Shown: piece after piece, positions 23,044-32,779 of the stretch
How the letters are laid out: the number at the start of each line of letters is the position of its first letter
Numbering within the stretch: position 1 is the first letter of the stretch
Source: Limnephilus marmoratus
Lineage: Eukaryota; Arthropoda; Insecta; Trichoptera; Limnephilidae
Assembly: GCA_917880885.1 (NCBI GenBank)
Contig: OU862919.1
Coordinates: 16,572,001 to 16,636,000, forward strand
DNA length: 64,000 nt
Direction: 5' to 3'
Position numbers and translations under genes: made by a program
Notes under the pieces: generated by a model
Told to the model about the DNA's origin: nothing
Seen by the model: only the letters and a program-made list of their open reading frames with translations
Database searches by the model: none

Positions 23044-23345
23044 TGACGCTCTCCGTAGTTGAGTAGTTACGATCCTCGGCTACGATTGCTGAGGTTGCGG
23101 ATTTAAAATTCCCGCGAGCCCAAGCCAATTTTATTTGATTAAAAACTTATGTTATTTCAGAGTTTATTCATTTAAAATAATATATGGTGTATTTGCGGCA
23201 CGTTCAATAGTGGTAGATACTTTCAGTATCGTCCTGGTGAAGGACGACCATTCAGAAACGAAACATTGCTCGAATTGGCTTCAGCCGTGTTCGATGATCA
23301 GATCTGATTAGCCAGGTACTTCCCCACTTTCTCTTCCCCATCTTA
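23044..23345 (+). repeat. S1 SINE, copy 3 (3'-truncated)
   Basis: The head is diverged ('tccgtagttgagtagttacg') and box B is degraded. The body matches through 'tgcggcacgttcaatagtgg' and 'ctgattagccaggtacttcc' and stops before the conserved 3' block and tail. Confidence 0.65.
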
Positions 23346-23499
23346 TATCAAGGCGACAAGAAAAGTATTGTCAATTCCGTGTGAATTGCTGGTCTGGATA
23401 AAAAATTTTAGATTAAAAATTTACGGTTTATTTACCAGAGACTCGCAAACTCGGGGTCGTGAATTGACTGTTTATAGAAATATTGCAGAAATGTTATCA

Positions 23500-25120
23500 T
23501 TGATAGGGCTCCTGATCAAAAGAGCCGAGGCTAAAAATCCCACGAACAGAATGTACTCGTATACGCAAATGCTTAAGCCGCCGCGCCGCTACCCGAATTT
23601 CTACCGATTTCTTACACATCTCCCTCAAACATTTGCAGCCTTACTAAAAAACCCAGTGAAAATTTTATTCAATTGACAAACAGCCGCGGATGTGAAAACA
23701 AAAACATTAATAATTAAAAAATTGTTCATGGAAAAAAATACACTGGTTTACACGGCCTGAGAGGGTAGTTTATCTCCGTTTTATTAATGATGTCTGAACG
23801 AAATTTGGAATTTTACTTTGAATGTTCTATATATTTCTTATTTTTGAAGGTGTCGTAAAAGCAAATCCCATTTATGAAAACTAGATAAAATTACCTTCTA
23901 GATTTGTGTAATTGAAATACACTTTAGTTTTAAAAAACTGCCATATTTTAAGATTCAAAAGCGGAATAAAATGGAATTTTTTTTTTACCAAAACATATTT
24001 GATGAAAGTGTAGAGAAATTTATAAAAAAACAAAATTTAAAAAATACAGTCCTTTTATATAATAAATTTGGAACGAAACTGTCACCTCACTTTTTCCTCG
24101 TGCATACAATAAAAAAATAATAAAAAATTTCAAAGTTTTTTTATTGCCAAAAAACTAACCTAAAAAAATAATACCGACTTTTATAACAGATTTCTTGCAA
24201 CTCTAAAGACGTTAATTTCATTGATACGTTTAGGAACACATGTATTAGATATTAATATTTAAAAAAAACACCACATTTATGAAATTCTCATAAAATAAAA
24301 TCCTTTAAATGTAAATTTGAATTTTCATGTTTTACATAAAATACTTTTTGACATTTCAATTTTCAAAGTATGATTATTGTTATTATAACTTGACTAAAAC
24401 TTATTAAAAACCACAAAAAACACGGTAAATATATCAATTATGCGAACGTAAAAGTGAATTAGTAATATTAATAGATATTACGATCACATTTGTGTAATAT
24501 TACACACACATCCACGGAGTGAATTTTTTTTGGCGGTTTCAACGCGAATGACGAATGCGCAGGCGCCGCCACCTAGCGGTTCTGCAGGAAAACAAACAAT
24601 TTATTATGTACACTATGAAAAATTACATTGTTGCCAGATTTAAAATACATTTTAAGAACAAATCTTATTAGTAATTTTATCGTGTTTCAGTGTATTTTTG
24701 TTTAATTCATGTTGCTGCAGCAACACAGGTTATCGGCCATGCTGTGGTTTTTTTTTAGTAAGGCTGCAGTTTTAAGGTCTTAAAAAAATGTATGTTATTT
24801 TTGAAGATAATATCTAGACGCCTTCCATGCCGAAACGCAAATTATATGAAATTCCCTCGATAGAAAAAAACCGCAAAGTATGTTCCGAAAATTATTATAA
24901 ACACATTTGTTTCAGTTATTTTACAAGTTATAGTTGTGAAAAAATTCACAAACTTTCTTTAAATGATACTTAAGACGGCCTTTCACGAGATTTTTGCTCT
25001 ATTTTAAACGAGTCGTGGTTTATTAAACATTTTCACAATTTTCGCATTGATTTTATCGCTTTAAATATTAGCGCGCTTCTCTAACATTCGTAATTACATA
25101 TCTCTACATCTTCTTCTTTT
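23500..25120. repeat. Dispersed repeat F1, copy 1, split by the CAGCCTTAC element
   Basis: The flanks 'cccgaatttctaccgatttc' (left of 23636) and 'ttttgaagataatatctaga' plus 'gaaattccctcgatagaaaa' (right of 24766) are adjacent in the inverted copy at 27090-27500. That copy therefore represents the unoccupied arrangement. A third copy is at 53890-54380. No coding content. Confidence 0.6.
23636..24766. mobile_element. 1131-bp TIR element, CAGCCTTAC family, copy 2
   Basis: Termini CAGCCTTACTAAAAAACC and the inverse complement. The interior is co-linear with 4663-5820 but diverged by substitutions and small indels. It is inserted in an F1 repeat whose empty arrangement is visible near 27446-27497. 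At the junctions I see no clear target duplication. No transposase frame. Confidence 0.7.
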
Positions 25121-25429
25121 TAAGCGCGATTTTTTTTTAATTTTCGAATCCAATGGGTATTTTTGGCGCTTGAGAAGTTAAACAAACTTAAAACATTGAA
25201 GATATTGAAGTTCATGTAATACAAAACAACAGAAAGTTATCAATATATAAATAAAATCAATATTGTAAGGATGACACTATCCTGGTACCTAATAAGATAA
25301 ATAAATAACCTGTTCTGAAGAAGGTATGTCGCAATAATTATTAATATTTGTCGACCACAACTCATTTGCGGGGAAGAAAAATGACTAGAAGTTATTCTCT
25401 ATTAATAGGGTATAACCAGAGAAAACAGG

Positions 25430-26390
25430 AAATATGTCTTTTTAAATCAAATTTTAGACGTATGACTCTTTTCCACAACAAATTATAAATTGATTTCGAA
25501 AGGTTGTTTATTGAGAAGTGAATTTTGAGAAAAAATGTTAATTTTCTGCATAAGGTTATCCAATAGGTCGTTGGCAGATTTGTTAAATTTTCAAACGAAA
25601 AATCCTATTTTACAAGGCGTATTTCATATGGTATAATCATACATTATTGTAAATCAATACGTTATCTAGTAAACGCATGTTTCAAAATTTTAATTTTAGT
25701 TAAATAAAATCATTAAAAAAAATATCCGAACACTTATTTACGACGAAATTTTTTCTATTTTGTCTATCTATTTAAGGTCTTACAAATTAATATATTTCAG
25801 ATTTTTTGAAAAATTAATTAATTAATTATTCAATTTGGGAGGCGGGAATGGGTACCGCCGCCCCGGGAACCTTTATTGGATAACCAACACCTCTGCCATA
25901 GGTCACCCCAAGTGGTTCGCTACGTTTGGTGATTTGGTGCCCGGGTTCATGGGGTGAGGTTTGTCTAGGTCTTGGAGGCGGATGACCAGGACATACTGAA
26001 CCCCAGATTCCTACCCACCCCTTAAACCCTTTTCCTTCCCAGAACTCTCCTCTCCTTCCTTTCCTTAAAAAAACCCTCCACACAGCATCCCCAAAGATGA
26101 CATAGGCCCTGAGGGAAATTATTTTCCTCAGGGCCTCCTGTGTGGAGCTCATGTAAAAAAAAAAAAAAAATTACAAAAAAAGTACATCATAGTTTTATCA
26201 TCACGCCAATCAGCATTTTTGGATGTAAGTAGAAAATTTGAAATGAAATAAAATCGATATTCAGTTATAATTTTAAAAAGCTGGTGCGGAGAATAATTAA
26301 TCATTCTCATTGGAACCGCCCTGTTCGACCGTAAGAACATCTTTCGACGAAATGTGAATTTTCGGCCGTTGACAGGTTAAAGGCCCAACG
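25430..26390 (-). repeat. Dispersed repeat F2, copy C, split by an S2 element
   Basis: Left part 25430-25833 ('aggttatccaataggtcg', 'ttgttaaattttcaaacg') and right part 26171-26390 ('ttatcatcacgccaatcagc', 'cggagaataattaatcattc') are contiguous in copies B and D. The S2 copy at 25834-26170 lies between them. Confidence 0.6.
25834..26170 (+). repeat. S2 SINE-like element, copy 2
   Basis: Head 'gggaggcgggaatgggtacc', then 'ccccgggaacctttattgga', a pyrimidine-rich middle, and the terminal hairpin. In the hairpin, 'cctccacacag' pairs with 'ctgtgtggag' and 'ggccctgaggga' pairs with 'tcctcagggcc'. It ends in an A15 tract. The insertion in an F2 repeat, with intact F2 sequence on both sides, shows it is mobile. 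The 108-codon minus frame over it is compositional. Confidence 0.75.
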
Positions 26391-27089
26391 ATAAATAGAT
26401 ACTAAAAAACTGCCCAATTCGCTCACCACAGTAAAGATCTGGTAGTATCAAATTCGTGACATGAATAAATCGGTGGTTGAATTTGTGGTAATTCAGCTTA
26501 AACTTATATTCAAAATCTTTAATGACAGGCGGTGGTAACATTCGATCAAACAACTGCAGAACTATGTTTTTAACTACGCACCGCTTCAGTCATGCTGTGT
26601 ATGAAACAATCGGTAAATATAAATGATTTTAAAAGTGTGTAGTGAAAATTTGAAATCCCCTGCCGTATAAAGTGATAATTCACACATTTACACCTGCCCA
26701 CAACCGCAAGTTATCGTCCGGACGCTAATAATTATTATTCATCATACAGTCTATTAATAAACATTCCCTAATGCTGTCCGCCATCGCACATTCACCAGTA
26801 CTTATACCCACAATACCTGTATGCCTATAAATAATATTATAATATATACAACTGCGCAACCGCAAAGTACACAAGGCACACTACTTCACACAAGCTACAA
26901 CCTATTAGCTCCCTGACCTTAACTTTGATCGAAATTGTACAGAGTTCGGAATACAATGGAGTGTTTTTACAGCGAGCATATATAATGGTGAGGCCCATAT
27001 TGTTTAGGTAAAAAACGGAATTAATAGTACCTACTACCCAGATTTGCCCAAGTTTCACGACTTTTTTTCAAATTGAACATGAAATGCGT
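26391..27089. other. No recognisable feature
   Basis: AT-rich, with only unsupported short frames. Confidence 0.35.
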
Positions 27090-27500
27090 ATTAAGGCTCC
27101 GCAACCGGGTTAGAAAAGAAGTAGATGGAGAGATGCGAAATTACGAATGTTAGAGGAGAGCGCTAACATTTACAGCGACTAAATCGATGTGAAAATTGCG
27201 AAAATGTTTAAAACACGACTCGTTTAAAATAGAGCAAAAATCTCGCGAGCATTGTCTGAAACAACATTTAACGAAACATTGTGAATTTTTTCATACATAT
27301 AACTTGTAAAATAACTGAAACAAAGATGTTTATAATAATTTTTGGAGCATACTATTTTTTTCTATAGAGGGAATTTTATATAGTTTGTGTTTCGGCGCGG
27401 GTAATGTCTAAATATTATCTTCAAGAATAACATATATTTTTTTAAGAGCTTTAAAACTCAACGTGTTTGGGAGATATGTAAGAAATCGGTAGAAATTCGG
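27090..27500 (-). repeat. Dispersed repeat F1, copy 2 (unoccupied)
   Basis: Inverted relative to 23500-25120 and in the same orientation as 53890-54380. It shares 'acgactcgtttaaaatagag', 'tgaattttttcatacatat' and 'agaaatcggtagaaattcg'. It carries no insertion at the site of the CAGCCTTAC element. Confidence 0.6.
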
Positions 27501-27857
27501 GTATTAAAGTACTCTAATATAGTAAAATAATATGTAATACCGGCATTAGATAGAGGTTTGGGGAACTTATAAAAACAATCAAAACACAATAAAAATCAAC
27601 AAAAAAAATCTACCTTTTCTAATATAGACTCTTTCCAGTACGTACCAAACGTCGAAGATAAAATATAAAGAAATTTCTTTTTTTTTAATTATAAATAATT
27701 ATTTTCAATTCAATTTGAAGAACTCATTTTGAAAATAAAAATCGTGGCTCCCTTATCAGGCACAAGAATTCCTCTTTTCTGATAAGGTATATGTATACAT
27801 GCCAAATGATGACCTTAAATATAATATTTCGTAAAATACATACAAATGTATATTTTT
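27501..27857. other. No recognisable feature
   Basis: AT-rich; nothing matched. Confidence 0.3.
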
Positions 27858-28165
27858 ATTCTTTACATTGCTCCACACAGGAGGCCCTGAGGAAAACAAT
27901 TTCCTTCTGACAATATGTCAACTTTAAGGATGCTGTGTGGAGGATCTTTTTAGGGAAAAAAATAGGGGAAGTCCTGAGAAGGAAAGAGGTATGAGGGGTG
28001 GGTAGGAATCTGGGGGTCAATGTGTCAATGTGATGAACAAATGAATCCAACCTTCTCACTGCGGTACAAGGCGATGGATCGAGAGAGTCCGGCTGGAGAT
28101 GAAAAAATGTTTCACTCAACCTGCCTCTTCCGATTCGGCCCGCCATGCACCAGGTGGGCAAACGC
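27858..28165 (-). repeat. S2 SINE-like element, copy 3
   Basis: The terminal hairpin segment 'ctccacacaggaggccctga...gctgtgtggagg' is followed by 'aggggtgggtaggaatctgg' and a middle region with 'gcggtacaaggcgatgg' as in the long copies. The GC-rich head is missing. Two overlapping frames of about 105 codons on opposite strands are not gene-like. Confidence 0.6.
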
Positions 28166-29137
28166 ATGCGCAATTATATTTTGTGTAAGTAGTACCGTAT
28201 TTTCCCTAAACCGACTGCATATTGTATATAAGTATGCCGGGAGGCCAACTGTCGCGGATCAACTGTCATGGAACCATTTTAGCCATATAATTTTTCATAC
28301 TTTTGAATGTAGCTATAACTTTGTGGTTATCCATTATAGATAAATGAAACAATTTAACTTTTTATTTCCCCTACCCACCCACTCTTCGTTAATACCTAGC
28401 AACAGCTCCACCCCTACCATAATAATACATTGTTCCCATCCATATTTCGAAACTGTCAAATTAGTATACGCTTGCCCTGAAGAAGGAACGGTCATTCCGA
28501 AACCGGTCGGCTTTATTCAAATATACCTATAAGTGGTTCAAACAAAGTTAAATTATAATTGTTCAGTAACGTTCCTAATTAAAGGGCAAGATGCTTCTTT
28601 TCTCTTCCGTTCTGCAGATGACGACATGTTTGCCGCCAACCTCCGATAATAATATAAGATAATGTTAGACGTCCTCTCTTTATATCGTCCGTGTAATTGA
28701 GTGTTATTTTATTATTATTCAAACTGTATTTCAGAAACCCACGCTTTACGAGCAGATGAGTTGAGAGTATTAATATATGCATGTTCAATGGCAGAATGGA
28801 GGAATTTCGCATGCCGGAAGACGACAGAGAGATCGGTGTTAAAGTACATTAAATAATGAGGAATCCCGGTGTTATAATTTATAATCGTAAAGAGTATTTA
28901 AATGTAATGACAGTGGGTTTTTAGATAAGATGCTACTAACAAAGGTGTTGGCAGAATCTAAGAATAGCTCGATGAGATAAGATAAAGTGGTATTTATAAA
29001 TGAGGTAACATTCAAAATTAAAATTGGAAACAATATTACGTAAAGAACATATATAACAAACAGCCAGCGGCAGCAAGAGTTGGCAGCATTATATGTAAGA
29101 AACCCAGTGACCAATTTCAATAAATTATAACACACTA
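28166..29137. other. No recognisable gene
   Basis: AT-rich. A motif near 28473-28515 ('ccctgaagaaggaacgg', then 'ccgaaaccggtcggc' and 'tttattcaaatatacc') resembles the ends of several insect repeat families but is unassigned. Confidence 0.35.
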
Positions 29138-29653
29138 GCAGAACCGGCCACACGTTGCTGCGGCTTACCCAACTTTTATAACCAACGCCATCTGTTAAAG
29201 CTGCCCGGTGCCCGCTGCCTTAATTGAATATTTGAATTTCTCGACTTTTCTCTACTATAATATGCACGTAATATACATATAAGCTTATACATGAAGCTTC
29301 CAAACTGGAGGGAGCTGGCACAAAGCCGAGATGAGTGGAGGAAGACTCTTGAGGAGGCCAAGACCCAGTCCTGGATTTGTCAATAGGCCTTATAGGCCGC
29401 GGCCTAGGGGCGGCAGAGTTCAGGGGGCGGCGCTCGCTTGCTTTGGTAAGCCGTTAAGTTTGTGTACGATTATAAAAAAAGTTACTGGGGATAGATAGAG
29501 TTTTCTATCTAAAAACCTTTAGACGCCCAGTGGGCCCGTACGGGACCGCGGTTTTGTATCGTTCAATGCCCAACCGTCCAATCCGGGACGGGTATGAATT
29601 GTGTGCGAATATTTTTTCACAAAAATGATTTGGCCGCGAACGAGCCTTTAAGG

Positions 29654-30347
29654 GGGGAAATAGGTGTAGGACTGCGTATTTTTAGTGATTTTCATGATTT
29701 TTTTAAAGACTATATATAAATTGTTTTATTTATACTTTGGGATCATTTTACACATACATTCAACAGTATATTCTAAAATTTTCAAATATTTCCTCATAAA
29801 ATAACGGATATATCAGCTGCCGCGCATTGTAAGTCACCATCCGGCTGGACAATTTGTGTAACTCCTGGCGGTCACAATTTTCATCCGAACTGAATTTTTG
29901 AAAAGAATTTACTTTATACAAGTGTTTCTTCTATTTGAACCTTCTCCTTACAAAAAAAACGAAAATTAATATTTTTTTTTAGAAATGTAAAAATTTAGTA
30001 TGATTTTTTACCATTCTTTTGTACGTTTTATGTGCCATAAAAATAGTAAAAATAAAGATATGGTTTAGGATTTATATAAAGAAACTATGTGCTAAGTTTG
30101 ATAACGATTGAAAAAAATGTAGGAGCTAGAGGTTACACAAATTCGAAAAAAGTAATTTCGAGAAAAATGCGTTTGAAAATAAGAGTGGCCGTAAAATAGT
30201 GGTATTTCGACCGAGAGACACTCACTCAAACGCATATAACTTTTAAATGGCGTGGTATATTGGTTAGAAATTTTCAGAATATATTTTTTAATAGTTCTAT
30301 CGATTTATGAAAAAAAACATTTTTAAGCCTCTACACCAATTTCCCCC
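29654..30347. repeat. Block with inverted ends and duplicated flanks inside the hAT element
   Basis: The ends 'ggggggaaataggtgtagg' and 'cctctacaccaatttccccc' are inverse complements. The sequences just outside are direct repeats: 'cctttagacgcccagtg' with 'acgggaccgcgg' near 29516-29555, and 'ccttcagacgccctgtg' with 'acgggaccgcgg' near 30356-30392. Later 'gaatatt...tcacaaaaatg' matches also recur. This suggests another element nested in the hAT, or a tandem duplication around it. Confidence 0.45.
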
Positions 30348-30399
30348 CAAAGGAACCTTCAGACGCCCTGTGATCCCGCACGGGACCGCGGATTGCGTC

Positions 30400-31208
30400 G
30401 TGCGATTATGGTGTGAATATTTCACAAAAATGCTTGAACAGTGGGCTACCTTTATTTGGTTACTAATCGTATTTTGGAATGCTATTTTGGAAAGACTAAA
30501 TAAAGGGAGAGCTCAGATTCAGAGCTCATCTGTTGATGTACTGAAGGTGTCTGATTTTTATGGATCTCTTCTCGAGTTTATTATACCAGAGCAAGAAAAC
30601 TATGATTATTTCGAAGAAAGTGCAATTGAAATGACCACACTTTAGCAATAATAGGGCGACATTGAGAGTAAGATGACCCTTAGAGAAAAAAATGTGCAGA
30701 CGAAAAATCAAATGAGGATTTTGAAACAACCTCCTGACTGAGAGCTGAATTTGAGAGAATGCACAATGCGTACATAAACTTCAAAGAAAAAATGGGTGAA
30801 CTTTCAACACAAAGAGTCCCAGAAAAAGCTCAGTATCTTGTTCAATATTATGCAATAATTTAGAAGAAGATTTAGTTCAGGAATGTGCACACTTTCAAGA
30901 TCACATTTCCTCTAGCAAGACGGCAGAGAAACCTGAATCTACATCATTACTGTATCTTTTTAAGGAAAGTATTTGAGGAAACAATCTCTGTGCAACGTTT
31001 ACCCAAATTTGGATATAGCTCCCCGCGTCGCACTTTGCACTCCAGCCGCAAACTGTTCTGGAGAAAGGAGTTAGCGAGTGAAGACATACCAAAGGTCTTC
31101 ATTATCGCAAGAATAATCTTTGGCTCTTCTATGCATACAAGCATATTGAATACTATAAACTATGAAGCTATTATAAATGGTTCAGTAAAAAAATTCCCCA
31201 AAAAAATG
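30400..31208 (+). pseudogene. hAT transposase remnant (ZMYM1-like, DUF4371/dimerisation type)
   Basis: The first open segment (to 30645) contains E-R-L-N-K followed by a segment on S-V-D-V...Y-G-S-L-L-E-F-I, resembling the helical region of ZMYM1-like hAT transposases. Stops follow. Near 31002-31072, in another frame, Y-P-N-L-D-I-A-P-R and N-C-S-G-E-R-S match the hAT C-terminal dimerisation motif (typically FPNL..ALR and ..ERSFS). The last segment (N-T-I-N-Y-E-A-I-I-N) fits the usual end. Frameshifts and stops rule out an active enzyme. A polyadenylation-type AATAAA lies near 31305. Confidence 0.7.
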
Positions 31209-31436
31209 TAATTCTTGTTTCATGTTACTTTTAGTTTGTGAATAATTCTATCATTTATGTTTACATTTTTTACATTAGAATATTTATTTTTGAAACTGTA
31301 TCACCTAATAAAAGCTTAAGTGAATAATTATGACAGGTGGCAATTTCTAAGAAGGAGGAAAGGGCGGCGAAAATGAAGTGGCCTATATTAATGAAATGTG
31401 TAAATACGGCCCTGCCAAGACCCACCAGGCCCCCTA

Positions 31437-31659
31437 GCATGGTCGATCGATATAAGTTTTATCGAAAATGTCGGTAACTTGCCATCGCTCCCGAGCACGA
31501 CTGCAAGCCGTTAAAGAATAAACAACAGCTTACGTCAAATATATTAGGAACCCCAAGTCATTGTGAACTATTGTTTGTTCGTTAGCGGCCTGCAGTCGTG
31601 CTCGGGAGCGATGGCAAGTTACCGACATTTTCGATAAAACCTATATCGATCGACCATGC
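31437..31659. mobile_element. Foldback MITE with about 95-bp arms, TA-flanked
   Basis: The left arm begins GCATGGTCGATCGATATAAG and the right arm ends with its near-exact inverse complement. Pairing continues for about 75 bp with few mismatches and then weakens. TA flanks both ends (31435-31436 and 31660-31661), which fits a Tc1/mariner-type insertion. A 4-bp CTAG reading is also possible because of the palindromic ends. It is inserted in the LINE fragment. Confidence 0.75.
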
Positions 31660-31815
31660 TAGGACCCCAAGGGTTGTTGAGCCAATAGTGATGATGATGA
31701 TACATATAAACCTTCCTCTTGAACCACTCTATCAATTGGTGAAAACCACATGAAAATCCGTTGAGTAGTTTAAAAGATCTAAGCGCACATACAGCGGGAG
31801 CGACTTCATTTTATA

Positions 31816-32164
31816 CTCTAAAGATTTTAAATTATTTATTAATTCAAAGTAATCCTAACAATTCACAAGAAAAATTATTAATAAAAATTTTGCTTTCAGT
31901 CTACTAAGAACACTTGATAATTACTGAGTGAAATCTTCTTTAACACGTTGTGATTTGATAGTCGTTGAAACGACAAAGCAACACTAAAGAGAGAAAAACA
32001 GATGCATCTATAGGATTTAGCCTGCGAGAATATAAGATGGAATAATAGGTCTCCTCTTTGTACGGTGCTACGCAGCCTCTCCACTCTTGTCTACTTTAGT
32101 GTTCTGAAGGTTTCACTTCTAAAGCGTGTGAATTGCACACTCTGTATTTTTTTATACACAATTT
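31816..32164. other. No recognisable feature
   Basis: AT-rich spacer. Confidence 0.3.
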
Positions 32165-32565
32165 GAGTGGTAGGTATGGGTACCGTCTCGCCGGGAACCA
32201 TTTATTGGAAAACGAAAACCTCAGCCATGGGTCAACCTCGAAAGGTTCACAACGTTTGACGAGCCTGCCAACCAGCTGCGTGGCGAGCCGGATCGCGAGA
32301 GGCCATTTGGGGAGACCCTCTAACCTCTCCAGCTGGTCTCCGTCGACCTATCGGCTTGCACCGCAGTGGGAGGAATGGATTCATACGTCCGTCACTCCTG
32401 GATCCCCCGACCCCTATATCCCAATCCACCCCTCACACCTTTTCCCCCTAACACTTTCCCTCATTATTTTCATAAAAAATACCCTCCACACAGCATTCCC
32501 AAATATAACGTAGGGAAATTATCTTCCTTACAGGCCACCTGCGTGATGTAAATGTAAAAAATACA
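32165..32565 (+). repeat. S2 SINE-like element, copy 4 (long form)
   Basis: Head 'ggtatgggtaccgtctcgc', middle with 'ttgcaccgcagtgggagg' and 'ggattcatacgtccgtcact', then the hairpin segment ('taccctccacacagc...aggccacctgcg') and a short A tail. With 59480-59960 it defines the long S2 form, from which the short form lacks a middle block of roughly 130-150 bp. The 126-codon frame through it is not conserved between copies. Confidence 0.65.
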
Positions 32566-32569
32566 TCTA

Positions 32570-32618
32570 AAGAAAAAAAACGAGTGTGCTTTAGACCACA
32601 CGACTGAAGTAAAACTAC
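32570..32618 (-). repeat. Solo copy of the 16-kb MITE terminus
   Basis: 'gagtgtgctttagaccacac' followed by 'gactgaagtaaaac' is the inverse of 16348-16382. Only this end is present, directly abutting S2-derived sequence on both sides. Confidence 0.55.
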
Positions 32619-32621
32619 AAG

Positions 32622-32779
32622 ACAAACCTCGCCCAATGAACCCAGGTATCCCTGCTAAGTTACCAAACGTAGCGAACGGGGTGACCTTTGACCTAGGGGT
32701 GACATATGATATTGGGGTGAAATATGACCATGGGGTGACCTACGACCTTGGGGTGACCTACGACCTTGGGGTGACCACC
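32622..32779 (-). repeat. S2 head fragment expanded into an 18-bp minisatellite
   Basis: 32622-32677 matches the S2 head ('gacaaacctcgcccaatg', 'taccaaacgtagcgaac'). From 32678 the S2 motif GGGGTGACCTATG is repeated with an 18-bp period: 32678-32695, 32696-32713, 32714-32731, 32732-32749, 32750-32767 and a partial unit to 32779. The last two full units are identical. The six-residue periodicity in the overlapping frame (V-T-Y-D-L-G) is a by-product. Confidence 0.7.

Larger units (their letters stand above)
29366..31414 (+). mobile_element. hAT DNA transposon, 2049 bp, decayed
   Basis: The 8-bp duplication CCAAGACC flanks it at 29358-29365 and 31415-31422, and it joins back to a continuous LINE sequence when removed. 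Termini are CAGTCCTGGATTTG at the left and, inverted, CAGGGCCGTATTTA at the right, the imperfect CAG..C...ATTT type of hAT elements. It holds a degenerate transposase (30400-31208) and an internal inverted-terminal block (29654-30347). Confidence 0.8.
29283..31699 (+). mobile_element. LINE 3' fragment (10-bp target duplication), itself interrupted
   Basis: ATACATATAA is present at 29273-29282 and 31700-31709. The fragment begins with the tail of a coding region (29299-29365): the frame reads N-W-R-E-L-A-Q-S-R-D-E-W-R-K-T-L-E-E-A-K-T, a known C-terminal signature of insect non-LTR reverse transcriptases. It resumes after the hAT element at 31423 and ends in a GAT repeat. Removing the hAT element and the foldback leaves a continuous short LINE end. 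Confidence 0.7.
29138..31815. mobile_element. CTAGCTGACCCGG-type element, copy 3, carrying nested insertions
   Basis: The left part (29138-29272, 'tttataaccaacgccatctg') and the right part (31710-31815, 'gaaaatccgttgagtagttt', 'cagcgggagcgacttc') together reproduce the order of 20535-20845. They are separated by a LINE fragment whose own interior carries a hAT element and a foldback. Confidence 0.65.

Noticed and set aside
25826..26152. 108-codon frame on the minus strand
   Set aside because: It lies within an S2 copy and is not preserved in the other S2 copies.
28473..28515. Hammerhead-ribozyme-like string CTGAAGA...GAAAC
   Set aside because: A short stem can be drawn between the two motifs (GGAA with TTCC), but the base pair next to the core does not form and no stem III or cleavage site is evident. 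Similar strings are common at ends of insect repeats.
32133..32513. 126-codon frame on the plus strand
   Set aside because: It coincides with a long-form S2 copy; the matching frame is broken at 59480-59960.
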